Of a DNA stretch of 64,000 bases, positions 12,171 to 25,500 are shown piece after piece. Made by a program: the position numbers and the translations under genes. The stretch's first letter is position 1; every line of letters begins with the position of its first letter. The stretch comes from Caenorhabditis elegans (Eukaryota > Nematoda > Chromadorea > Rhabditida > Rhabditidae). The notes under the pieces are model-generated. The model saw only the letters and a program-made list of their open reading frames with translations, was not told the origin of the DNA and did no database searches. The DNA is taken from NCBI RefSeq assembly GCF_000002985.6, contig NC_003280.10:10660501-10724500 (forward strand), read 5' to 3'.

Positions 12171-15157
12171 TAAGGGAAACTTGGCTTATAAAAATGTTTA
12201 AAAATTTTAATTCTATAAAAAGATTCAACCTATGTTTTAACAATTGCAAGTCAAAAAAAAATCAAAATATACATTTTCAGTGCATTTTTCAACAAAAAAA
12301 ATTTTGAACAATTTTTCAAATTAGCAAGACATTTTTTAATGGAAAATTAATAAATTGCCAGAAGACAGAATATCATAAAACTTTCAAATTTTTCTAAACT
12401 TCAATCAAACCTTTTTCAATTCAAAAAGTGATATTCCCAGAACACCACGACTCCTTCAATTTCCTTCCTTCCTGTTATCTTCTCCTCCTGCTCTACCTAA
12501 TTTTATCTATTTCAATACCACTTTCTGACTCACACCTGTCACATCTTTTAAAGCTCAATTTAAATCTGATTCAATGGGAAAACATGAACTTTTTGCGTTG
12601 GAAAATATTGATCGTCGTTTACAAAATGTCCGAATTTTTACCTGGGGGCTCATGGTGGCTCTGTACCTTTTAAATTTTTAAATTGGGTAGGCCACAGAGA
12701 AATTTACAACTTTTTGAAAACTCAGTATGTTACTTCAAATACTTTGGAGCACGCAGTTTTTAACTAACTTTACATTTTTCTGAAAGTTCGGCAAAAGTCC
12801 AAAAAGAAAATAATATAATTTAACTGTTGACAAAAATCATGAAACAGTTTTCGGCGACTTGAAAATTCTTTGTAAAGCTTAAAATTTGGGCAAATTTTTA
12901 TCGAAAAGTCACAAAACACTCTACATCATTTTTTGAATAAACAGAAATCACATAGAAAAAACGACCGCCTTAAATTTATTGTCCCCTCCAAATTCAGATA
13001 ATAAAGATTACCTCCCGGATTTTGTAAAATAGTTCAAGTTTCTTCAAATGTAAGCAGGATGTTTGTATTGCATCAATAATTAATTTGATTCTTTCGCTAC
13101 ACTTCTTCTACGTCTTCCGTCTTCTCCTTCGGGTTGTCTTCTCCTACTCTTCCACCACCCATTTCTTCGAGATTCTCCCTTGACGAACATCAATACAAAC
13201 TTCTGTTTATTTATTATTTACTTCTGCCAATTTTTCCAACTTCTTATTTTTTATCTTCATCTTCTTCTTCTTCTGAATATTTCAATTTGCACCGGAAATG
13301 TAAGAAAACCCGATCGTAAGCGTTTCAGGTGGATGGCGGCTATTGTTCCAAACTCGTTCGTCAGGATGTACAGTTTGAAGGTGAGAGTTTTTGATTTAAA
13401 AATTGTAGAATTTTTGTATAAAATATTGACAGAAAACAATTATCAGTGGACATGTCCCCTGCTGAGCTTGTAGCTTGAAAAACCACAGTACCCATGATCT
13501 AACTGAAAATCTTTAAAATTGATATCCCAGTGAGTGGCAGAAAAATGGCAGAAAATTCTCGTGACAATACAGATCTCCATTAAGCTTTAGCCATTCCAAT
13601 CACCCATTCAATTAGTAGAATACTAATAAATGACACTCGGAAGTCCATACCATTATCTTTAATTCGCCCAGAACATCCATCCTCCAACAGAAAATGTATA
13701 CTAAAAAGGCCTCTCTTTTCCATCTTCCATCTGAAATCAAAACATGACTGTACATAAATATTTTGTAAGGAAGAAGACGCTGATGATTCAGGCGTTTTGT
13801 CTTCGTGTCCCGTCTCCAGGTCATTCTCTCTTTTTCTCTACCACCTCTCTCTCTCCAACTATTCAAGGAGCACGACGAGGATCGGTGTGGTAAAGAAGAA
13901 GAAGAGCTCGCCGGTTTATTGGCTTCAGGCCGTGTGTGTATGCCTAACATCTGGTAGTTTCATTTTTTTTGAGAGCTGATCCATCGAAGTGGGGCGCTGC
14001 CGCCTCTCTGTTTTCCCGGGGTCCCCCAGTCTCCTGCACCATTGCCCCTACGGATTTATGGTGTTTATTGTGACACATGTACCTCCCCGCAAAGAATTCA
14101 AAATTTTTCTACATACACCCTGAGAAAGTCATTTTTTTAGAAGTATAGAAACCCGATTTTTTTTTGACATCGATTTCTGGCTGATTGTGAATTCGACTGT
14201 TTTCCATTTTCTTTATACTTCACAGTGACGGCTCATGTCTCGTTGGAAAAAGTTTTATGAAAAAAAAGGTTCAACTATCACAATATAGCAAAATATTTTT
14301 CACGTGTTTTGTCAGTTGACAATTTTTTGATAAAACAAAAAAATCGAGATATAAGCTGTCAAAGAGGAGCAGGAGAGATGCAAGTTTAATAGTTAATTTA
14401 AAACTGAACAATTATCGTTTTTAACGAAATATTTTATCTTTCTCAAATTTATTTTAATTATAATATTTTTACAAAAATACAAGCCAATTTTAAATATGCT
14501 AAAACGCAACAAAAACCAATACTTGGGTGGGGTTTATTTAAGGAATAAAAAATTTTCCATTTCATTTTACTTTAACTTTATTCTCTCAAAGTTGAGGATA
14601 AATATTAGTTTTTTTCAAATGTTAAATTTATCAGAACCTTATGTCATTTTATATTTTGATGGTAAGAAAGAAAATGGAAGAATCTTTAACCTTCACTCTT
14701 CGCCAAAAAAAGGTACAAGATGTGTCAAATGTCCTTTTGACACTCTTCTTCTTCTTCATAATTTCCTTTTGACTCTTGCTCCCTGTTTGCTTCTGTTCGG
14801 AGCCATCTGCGTCTCTTTTAACCAATTCACACACTACAGTACCTCAGCCAAGAGAGCCGCCGATAGTTGTGGTAGGGGGGAACAATCAGATTTCTGTATT
14901 GCTTTCGCAAATAATTGAGACTTTCTCGGGTCGCTCCCCGTCCTTCTCTCCTACCGCACATACTCTGCAAGGGAGCAATGAGAAGTCTTTCTCACTGATT
15001 CTTCTCTAAATCTCATGCTCTCTCGTTACTACTTTAATTTTTTTCGGTTGAATTCTTTGTGATTTGAATTTCTGAAAATCTGATTAAATTTTAAACTACA
15101 GATGATCTAGTGGTAGCGGAGGGTATCTTCATCATTTACTAGAATCAATTTATCCAC

Positions 15158-15166
15158 ATGACCAAG
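15158..15166 (+). CDS. ptb-1: Possible alternative first coding exon of ptb-1 (Met-Thr-Lys)
   Basis: After an acceptor-like actacag ending at 15101, a short exon ends ATG-ACC-AAG followed by the donor gtgagc. It is in phase 0, the phase needed to join the ptb-1 exon at 17090. It may be an alternative promoter start, or the ATG may be incidental in a 5' UTR exon. Confidence 0.35.
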
Positions 15167-16579
15167 GTGAGCATTTTCAGCAGGACTTTCCGAGTGAAAC
15201 CAAACCCTAAATTTCCAAAATTTTCAGTTACTGATTTACTGTCTTTGTCATTGAAATTAATATTTCAAAAAGTTGTCAGATAAATTACGGTACACCTATC
15301 GAAATATCCTAGTAGCTCAACAATTGAATTTTTTTAAAAATTGGTGAAGTTGGAAATTAAAGTAAAACGAAAACTTTTCTAACATGGAAAAACATATCCA
15401 TTTTTAAGCTCGTGGCAATCTTGAAACAGATTTTAGATTTTTTCAGAAAAGGTGAAGCGGGGAATAAGTCTAAAATCGTTTACTATTGGTATATAGAGTG
15501 ACCCAATATTTTTTGTTGAAAAAACTGAAAGTTAACTAAAAATATAAATTTTTTAAAAACAAAATTTATGTTCTAATTTTTGTTCGATAATAACTATTAA
15601 AAAAACCGGAAACCTTTATTTTTCAACTCTCCAAAATTTTTGCTTTCAAAAAAAATTGACTCATTTAGCAATATTTTCTTTTCTCGCTATTTTACCAAAA
15701 ACAGATCCAATTTCCAAATGTCTTCGAACAAATTTTAAACCGATCAAAGTAAAATAATAAAATAGGAAAAATTAATCGAAAAACAATTGTTCGTGCACTA
15801 TTGAAACATTGAGCACATCACAAGCAAAAAGAAACAGAAGAAAGGAGTGCTCATCTCATTTGTGAGTAAAATAAGATACCTTTTTTTCGTCGGCTACACG
15901 AATTCAGTCTCTAGGGGCTACTGAAGACGTTGAGTGCGATTGCGTAGGGTTTTGAGAAATTGCCGAAAATAGTGTTGAAAGCTGTGGAGACGCAGAGCGA
16001 CGGTGGCACAGAAGAAGCTTCGACTAAATTAGTGCGCGAACCTTACCCAGATCTGATCGACACTCTCATTTTTCCACTATTTCAACCTTTTTCTTGTTGC
16101 TTTCAGAAGAGTTTTGCTCTACAGCAAATCGTATAAATTTCGGCAGGTTCGTCAGTCATTTTTTTTCCAATTTTGTCAAAACACATTTTTAGCACTGAAC
16201 ACTTGGATGCATTTTTTTTTGGAACAATGCCTAATTTTGGTTTTATTTCAACAGATATTTTGAATACAGTAATCATTTTCAGCCTTCAGAGCGTTTTTAT
16301 TCTAATTTTACGTTTTTGAGCTTCAATCATATGTGATAGCTTTAAGTGTCCAGAAAAAATTCCAAGTTTTTTTCATAAGTTTGGGCTGGGCGTCCAAAAC
16401 AGAAAAAAAACACCAACCAAATTTGATTATAAGATTCCTAATAGTTACGATATTCATCATTCCATTCGCCCGATGCCAGTCCCATTTGCATATACATTTT
16501 TTTATCGTTTTATCACTGCAAGAACCTTCCTCCCACATTTGGGAATGGAAATATTTCGAGCATTTTTCCGTCGACCGTC

Positions 16580-19500
16580 ATGCCCAGATTTATCGATCAA
16601 ACAATTATTGAATACTTTACCGGAGCACCCATTTTTCTAGGACGAAAGGTTAATTTACTTCAACTATTTTCAAAGTTTAATTTATAAAGTTTTTTCATCA
16701 AATAAGTAGACAATTCTGTGGGCAATATTTTAACTGTTGGTAAATTTTCACTTGAACATCTAGTTTCTAAGCCTACGTTGTAGATTATAAAAGGCAAAAT
16801 CATCCAGTCTGGGCTGCCAACATGCAACTTTTATACCAATTGGGGTATTCTAGACTTTCAAATAGTTGAATTAATTTGACATCTCGATTGCACTACTGAT
16901 TAAATGTAAAATTTTATATATTTTCCCGTGTGTGAAGTCCTGACATTGCCGCTAGCCTTCCTTCCCGATAATTAGCATAGTAAGAATAGTTAATGCCCTC
17001 AAACACGCGAGGTGTTAGAAGAAGAAAAATGTCGGCAGGTTTCTTCACATGCTCTAATGCCCAATTGATTACTTCTTCTATTTTTCCAGCGTGGCCCAGA
17101 TGATTTGCAATTGTCACTGAGGAACGGTGTTGGTGGAGCATCGACGACGGCACCCGGTGTTGCCGCTGCTGCTTATTACGCCAACGTGATGACGGCGGAC
17201 TCGGAACCAAAAAAAGCGAAACTTGATCCAACACTTTATTCATCTCAATTTTATACACCTGCAATGCATCATGGTTTAATGACGGCTGATGCTTCAACAG
17301 TGGCTGCAGTGACTGCTGCCGCAAATGCAACTACGGCACAACTTCTTACTGGTAACCCAATTACTCAGATTCAGGTACGTTCAATTAACTCAAGTCTACC
17401 AAAAAGAGTTCAAGTCTACCAAAAATTCAATTTTTTTTTAAATTTCGGCAAGGTTTATGCCTGTAAAAAATAAATAGGATACAAAAAATACCCTCTAGCG
17501 CGGCATAAACTGAATTTCTAGAAAAAACACTTGATTTAATTTCAAAAACTAATTATCAGGTCCTAGAAGTTCTCTTGTACCAAGAATGTTGTTGTGAAAC
17601 TGACCAGTTAGAAAATTTAAGATTTTATCTAGAACAATGGGGAAATTTTAACTGGAAATTTCACAAAATCTCATTGCATTTTTTTAAGAGAAAATAAAAA
17701 TTTTGAAAATGATCTCATTTTTACTATATTTACAAAGAATCATGAAAAAAACAAATTTTAAATAACAATTTTTTCAAAGCTTCCAGATCCGATCTAAAAA
17801 TGAGTCATATCTCCTCTCATGGCATCTCGAAATACCAATTTATTCTGAACAAACAAACGTACATTAAACCTAAAATCTAATTTCAGGGAATTCAACTTTC
17901 AACGCTGCCCCAATGTAATTCAACATCTGCTGTCACATCTATTCCAGTATCCAAGGTTTGTGGGCTTATCGTATGTCTAGAGTTTTAGGAAAATTTCAAC
18001 TATAAAGTCCGCAAAACCTCCGTTTTTGGAATACTTATACGGGGCTCCAAACTAGTGAAATCGTGGTCTAAAAATTTTGAATCAAAATTCCAGTGGGTGG
18101 GAGTTGAGATTCCCCGCTGAAATTTCTGTGATAGAACTGATTTCCTTTTATTGTTAGAAAAATTTCCGCAGACTAATGATGTTATCAATCCGTTAGCTTA
18201 AATTTAATCTAGACATAAAAGTCACTCCAAATCCCCCAAAATAAAACTAATTGGCAGGTGGTCCACGTACGCAACATCCCGCCCGACTTGGTGGATGTTG
18301 AGCTTATGCAGTTGTGCATTCAATACGGCCCAGTTTCCAACTACATGATGCTGAAGGGAAAGAGCCAGGTGAGTGAGTTTTCGGGGAGTCTGTGTCTGTC
18401 TGTGTGTGTGTGCTGTTATCACGCACACAGAGACACACACGCATACATTTTTCTGATATATCGGTTGCCATGCCATTTCATAGTCTTTGAAGGCGTTCGT
18501 CGAGTACGAGGAGGAGGCCAGTGCAGCTGCGTTTGTCTCTGGGATGACTGCTGTTCCAATTCAGGTATGTTGAGCGTTTTTTTAAAAATTGAACTAAATC
18601 TATAAATATACATATTGAAAGTTATTTGAAAGTTTCTAAATGTTGAATTTTATATTTCCTCAGAATTGCATATGTCTCGTTAATAAAAGTAAATTTGTTT
18701 TTTTTTAATCAAGTTGGAAATTTTTTCATTTGTTCAAATAAGTACAGTATTATAGTTTAAAAAAAATTAAACATTACAACTTGTTGTCATTTATTTTGAA
18801 ATCAGATTCTGTGTATTGAAAAATTGTTTAAAAGCTTGCACTATCAAAGGTTTTAATACAAAAATTAATTTTTAGGTGGCTGGATGTTCACTTGATCATT
18901 TTGATTTTTATGTTATTTTATAAAACCATTCAGTTTGTAACCTTTTAGAAATTCTAGTAAATCACAGTTGTCAGCTGCTATAATTTTTTCCAGAATAAAG
19001 TTGATATTTAACACTGAAAAAAATGTAGGAAGAAGGTTTGGCAACATTTTGCAAATTAAAATTTTTTTGCTAGTCAAAAACAATTGCGAATTTTTATGAA
19101 TATTTCTTAAAAGTTTGTATCCAAAATGCTTTTTCAAAGGTAACACAGGCTTTAATTTCAGGAAAAATTTGTGTCTAAAAAATTTGAGAGGAGTATATGT
19201 ACATAATTTCCAGTGTTTTGAAATAATATTTGTAGATCCGCGGCCGGACACTCTTCGCGCAGTACAGTACTCACCGAGAGCTGAAATTCGACAAAAATAA
19301 GGCAATTAGTGATACAGAGGTACGTTCCGTAGAATTTTCAAAAGATATTACTCAAGGGAAAAAGAAAGTGAAAACTGCAAACAAAAAACTTTCTATCGTC
19401 CTTGAACCTTTGCTGAAGGATATTTGAATATTCAAACTTGTGTTGCGCTTGTAACTTTCATATAATTTTTCCATTTTACCAAAACTTCTACAAAAATTTT

Positions 19501-22500
19501 GCCAAAATCTTAGTCTCTTCGAATTCAAGAATGTGGGAAAGCTGGTAACCTGAGCCTTACCCAAAAATGTTAAATTCAGTATAGATTGTGCATTTTCCAT
19601 TTCATTGACTTCAGAATACCCATTCCCGAAAAAAATAGAAAATTATCAATAATTCAAAATTGTTTGTGTGTTCAGTACTTAGTATTTGGAAGGTTCTGAT
19701 GCTTTTCCCATCGGTTTTGTGTGTGTTGTTTCATGTGTCACATCCCCATTCGCAATATTGCTCCAATTTAACCCATCACCCCCCGTCTTCTTCATTCATT
19801 TCAAGAGGAGATGAAGAAAGGGACACATCTGGTTATAATCATTGTATCTTTTACGCGCATTAGTTTGGTTTATAATACATTTAATTTCAGTATGTAGGAT
19901 TTTGACTTTTTTCAAAACATTTTATTTTATAACTTGCCACATTAATTGTAGCCAGTGTATCGCGGCACATTTACAAAATTATATTTTTCTCATCGTTGTG
20001 CCGATTTTATTTGGAAATTTATATAGCCATAGAGAAAAATGTTTGTACTTTCTGTTAAAAGTTTCAAAAAAATTGTTCAAAAACTGTCTTAAAGTTCCAA
20101 TGTGCCGATTGGAGTTACAAATCTGATTATTATCAAAAAGTTTAAAAGTTAATGGATTTTTTTAATAGATACATTGTAGAGAAACATAACTAAAACTTTA
20201 TTGCCAACTGACATTGCTGAAAGTGCACAGAAAAAGTCTCTAGTCACCAGCTATCCCCTTCTCAATTTTTATAAAAATTGCAACTGCTCTGGAGCAGCAA
20301 AAGCGTGTAAGAGGGTGCTCTTTCTCTCGCTTTTCTCGAATTGAAACACAAAATTAATTCCATTAGGTGCTCTCTTGCATTCGAGATGTAGGGTGACATA
20401 CTAGGGTGACTGCTCGAAAAACGAGATGAGAAATGGCTTCGAGATTATGTAAAACAGACTCAGAAAGAGACACGTCTCCTGGATATATTGAATTCGATTT
20501 AGTTGGTGTTCTACATTTATAGAGTAGAATTCAAACTGAAATTATTTGAAAACGATAACTTCAGATTTTATAACAATTTTTTATGCTATTTTAAATAATT
20601 TTAGAGAACCGGTAGAAATTACTACAGCTACAACGTTCTGGATGTTTTCCAATAATATTTTTGTTAGCTCCGATCACTGACAGCTCGAAATTGTTTATGT
20701 TTTTTCCTTAAAAAATTGAGTTAAAAAGCGTCTGATCCAATTTCATATTGTACCATAAAACATCACGCAATATGCACTTCGTCATTCACCTCTTTTCATT
20801 CGTCTTTTATGTCCTGAAGCCATATCTAGATGTCACGGCAGATGAAAAACGGAACCCATTTCAATATTACCAAACACCTACCCCCGTTTTTCTAGAGTGA
20901 CCGTAGAAAGCAAAGAGATCGATAAAAAAACTGCCGTCGATAAAAAGTGTTATAGTTCCGCAGTTTTCGTATTCCGGGTATTTCCCGTTGTTAGAAATGA
21001 ACATTTTTTGGTTTCGCCTTTAATAATTTTTGGAACTATACGTTTTTTGTTCTTAAAATTTATAATCTCATCTCAGTTAATTCACCGAGTTTCATTAAGA
21101 TTTCTACAGCGTAGGTCGTTACGTAGGTAGGTAGGAAGGCATTTCTGTGTCTACGCATACCTGCCTACCCCATCTCACCCGGATAATGCATCCGAAAAAA
21201 TAACAATTTGAAAAAAAAATCATAGACACTCATATCAAAGCTTACACAGGGCATTGGCGCCGGTAAGGCGCGGAGGTAGAATAAAGAGGATCATGAGAAG
21301 AGCCCCCATCACGCCTCGACCTAGAGAAATGCTAAAATTTAAGCATTTTGAGCAATCATCCCAACACTCATAATTGGGGTTCCAGCTGGTTCTTTCATCC
21401 TTTTGTCATCATCACAGACCCATCATCTCCGTGTGGTCCCATATTGAGATGAATTCTCAAGCTGAGCCCCCGGAGCTTGTTCTTAATTACAAATAGGCAG
21501 TCTATCCATCCCACCCATTCGCCCCCAACAGCTTCTTCACTCTGCTCCGCCGCCAAACCAATATTGCTCTCATCTCTACACCCTCTCCACCGCCACACTT
21601 TGCATTCCGTCGCACATTAATTAGAGGATTTTTGAAATTGTGCTCACAAAAGGAGTAGGCTATGTGTGTCGTGTCAGTGGGCCCACACATTGCTTTTATT
21701 TTTGGATTTTTCGGTGAAATCGTAGATCCTGTCAATACCTTTTTTTGGAATTCCAATAGGAAAATAACACATTGTTTGAGCTTAAACTGAATTTCCTTTA
21801 GATCTGCGTAACTGTGAAAAACATAATCAATAACTTTTTTCCGATCTCATTTCCAGATTTGTATGTTATGCCTGACCGCACCCGGGTGGCCAGCTCGATT
21901 TGATTACTTTTGTTTTTACTCTCAATTTCTTTCTCTGCATTCCGCCGCCACCTTCTGATGTGTTCGTCTCTTATTTCCCTTGACAATATACTCCCATATT
22001 CATTGTTTTTCACATCCACCCTATTTCCTCCGCATTTTATTTTTTAATTGTAATGCTTGCCAGCCGTAATTACCGACTTTAATTGGGAAGAGCCAAGAGC
22101 TCTTGGAGCTCAAAGCTTGAAATGAGTACTGAGTAGATACATTTCAAGTTGAATTCAAATTTTAAGATGTGGTGGTCTTAGTTGTGACTTTTATTTATAA
22201 ACTTCAAAAAAGGATGACCATTTTGAGCTAGAAAAAATCAGTCTGAAAATGTTTCAGGAAAAAAAATTGAAGAAAAAGAAAATTGATTTTTTTTCCGATA
22301 ACTATTGAATGATTTTCCATGTCTAAACTCTCAATTTCCACAATTTTTAACCAAAATTATGTCAAGTTTTTAGTGAGCGATTTCATGTGGACTCACTTTT
22401 TTTTCAAAATAATTACTCCCGACTGAAACTGAAATTATCTCTCCACCTACCACATTTTCCTTTTTTTCCCTGAACTCTATCTCTCCATTTCACTCTTCAT

Positions 22501-25500
22501 TTTCACAAATAAGCTTCATCTTCTGAAAGAGCATTTCTCTCTCTCTCTCTATCCATCGCGCTTCGTTAATTATTCGCTTTCTTTTATATAGATATGTGTG
22601 TATGTATGTGCATGTGTGTTTATTAGACGACATGGAAAGATGAGTCGTCTTACTTTATGACGGATTCTTTTCAATATGATTTTCATGATGTACTATTCTT
22701 TGTCAGAAGGGCGAAGTCATATGTTTTGCCAAGACGGTTTCATATAAAATTTCAAGAGAGAATATATCTGGTTAGCCTTTCCTTTCTCAAAAACTTAAAC
22801 GAAATTTGACTGAAAATTTTCAATGCCGGAAAGTTATCATTAGGCTACTCCAAGTTAAAATAGTAAGTTTCTAGATCTACCCGGATCCCAACTCAAATGT
22901 TCTTTGACTTCATAGAAGACATCCCCCATTCCTTGAACTTCCGATTTGATAATTTTGAAATCAGTGCGGAAATCCGAAACATCTTCTTCTCATATCTCGG
23001 CTTTTTCTTCTTCTTCTCGATTTGCCTCCAATTCTCCTCATTTGTCGCGCAATTCGTGACTTCCACTTCATTAGTCAAAACCAAGCCCATCTTTTTTCTC
23101 TCGACGGTCTTCCTCCCCTATGTCCACCAAAAACAACTCACATCTCTTGAAATTTGAATAAGTGCTCTTTCACCCTCTACGCTGGTGGTGGCTCATCCGT
23201 AATTCTCGTCCCCCTTTACTACTGCTCTCGACTCAATTTCTTCTCCCCTTTTTGACTAGTGTGACTGCATTTGGTTCCTTTCATTTGTATGTGTGTGTGT
23301 GTGTTCATGGCATTCCAATTCGCAAAATTAACAAATTTGTTGGCTCAACTATTCAAGTTGCTCCACGATGCTTGAAAATTTCCATTCGTGAAGTCATAGG
23401 AATTTTAACTAGATCTTATATACCCAGAAAATGGCGCCAGCTATTGCTAAATTTTCACTCAAAAAACTTGACTGAAAAGTTGGCAAAGATGGTACAAAAC
23501 TTGAGCAAAACCTTCAGCACACAGTTTTTTAGAAGTTTCCCTAACTGTTCTAGCAATTACAATGTTATTTGGAAAAAAATTGGGCAAGAATTTGGGGTCA
23601 ATTAGACCTTGAACGGGACCTAGACTTTGAAATGATCTTAGAGTTTGATGTTAGATGTTAGGTTTCGCTCTGTCTCATACTTTTTTTGCGTTTTTTTTTT
23701 CATGCCGGAAGCTGAAATTTACAGCAACCAAGCTTAATCAAATCTAAATCAGCTAAATTTAAAATTCACCTGCCCTTCCTCTCCACCGTTTCCTCTACCC
23801 CGCTACGGACAATTTCACGCCTTCGTGCATTCAATATCTTATCTCAAGACTTTCCACACTCAATTAAATAATGTTTTCTTGACGGTTGAAGTATAAGAAG
23901 AGGCCATACACAATTTGATAAATTTTTGGGTCAGACCTCGTCGGAACGTTTTTTTTTGAAACTGTGAGAGGTAGGACAAATTACAGTCTATATGTACGAC
24001 AACCATCACAAAAAAGTGTCCGTTTCGCGGGGCTATGAGATTAACGGTTTGCAATGGACGAGAATAATATAATAATCGACCGCCGACCCAGTAACAGTAG
24101 TTTCATCCGCTTTCCTTACCACAAACCATCACGCATCCGTGCGTTCTCAGGTTCTCTGCAATGAAAAGTACCCGGTTGCCAGGGCTTTTGGCTGTTGAAC
24201 TTTTAATTTTGCAATGGTTCTCAATATTAGTAACAGCACAAGGTATTTAAAGCCTCCAGGTCTGTCTTGTACCCCCAAACGTATGACATTTTTCATACGT
24301 TATAGCAATACAAATCCCTCAACCTCTCTCTGAACATATCATATTTACAGTAGGACACAAAAACCTAAAGAAGCAGCATCCTTATACATCAAGCCCCCTT
24401 TTCTCAATTGCTAATTAATATAAATTGAGCCCCGAGGCGACGACGAGCCGCTATATGAGCTATCTTTACGAACCACCCCGCCTCTTTCATTTCCGTCTTC
24501 TGTGTCGGCCTTCACATTTTTGGATAAAACGAAATGTCAACACACACACATACTGCTTACAGCTTCACTCCTCCTCCGCCATCTTCTCCGTCGTGTCCTC
24601 TGTAATTTCCGACTAGTACCCGCCTGTTATAATCACCTGCCTCTTCTGATCAGTAGAGGCTCCTTTCTCTATTTTCCATAACATGTTATCGTTGTCTACG
24701 GAGCATTAGCTGACTATACGACTGGTAGAATACCGATTTTGTAGGTCTCCAAGGACTTTTTTTTGAGATGGTAAGATTACCATTTAGATTTAGATTTTTT
24801 TTTAAGTTTTGACTCACTAGGCCCGACTGACTCATTGCCAAAATGTCACAACACCCGTCACAAATTGAAAAATGTTTTGAAAAGCTGATGATTCATGAGT
24901 TGATGCATTAAAACAAAATTTAACTATTTTGTAATGTGTCTTTGATAGGATAGCCCAGTTTGTCTCAAATAAATTGGTTGAAGCTGTTCCTCGAAAAGTA
25001 AGCGGAGCCGAAGCTGGAATCACGCCTACCTCTCGCCTCTTTTCTGCATTTTGCCGTAAACTTACTTCTAATTTCTTAATTTCAACCAATTCGCATGTGT
25101 TTTAGCAGAAGCCGAGGATTGCCTTGCGGTCAGGCTTGCTGGTAGAGGAAGCCTTATGCGACTTACCATGTTAGTACACCAATCTACAGCAACCAATTAT
25201 TAAAAGACTCGGACAAAACTCGGTACCTCTCTAGCGCATTTCTCCAACTTTCGAGCGCACTTCTCACTGTTTGATCTGCGATAGAAATTTGTCTAGTTCC
25301 AAAAAATATGTAGAACCCAATTTTGCGAACTTTCAGAATCCGAATTTTTTTTCCAGCGGTCTATGTTTCCAATAAAAATCTGCTATCTAAAACAAAAGTT
25401 CAATCCAAGATCCGTTTTCCTTCTTAACATAAGTTCACTCTTCCTTTCAGAATCACTCGATTTATTTAATCCAATTAGTTTCTTTTCAGTCTCCCCTCTC

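Larger units (their letters stand above)
4387..15094. other. Long gene-free interval upstream of ptb-1
   Basis: I see no open frame here with a recognisable domain, worm codon usage and flanking splice sites. The listed frames are short and AT-rich. The interval holds dispersed repeats (for example 5450-5640, 7060-7120, 7255-7510, 9165-9230, 12040-12170, 14290-14390), a GTCGTCGTC tract near 11808-11823, and pyrimidine-rich stretches around 11.3-11.6 and 13.1-13.3 kb. Such stretches could be 5' UTR exons or promoter DNA of ptb-1, which I cannot resolve from sequence alone. Confidence 0.5.

Noticed and set aside
14496..14918. 140-codon frame upstream of ptb-1
   Set aside because: The sequence is Phe/Leu/Lys-rich, typical of random frames in AT-rich worm DNA; no conserved feature.
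16333..16611. 92-codon frame with a hydrophobic stretch before the ptb-1 first exon
   Set aside because: It overlaps the proposed first exon in another frame and has no splice support; an apparent signal-like segment (LIVTIFIIPFARC) is probably chance.
16914..17330. 138-codon minus-strand frame
   Set aside because: It is the antisense shadow of the Ala-rich ptb-1 exon 17090-17374.
23162..23605. 147-codon frame in the large ptb-1 intron
   Set aside because: Low-complexity, AT-rich, with no splice partners and no domain.
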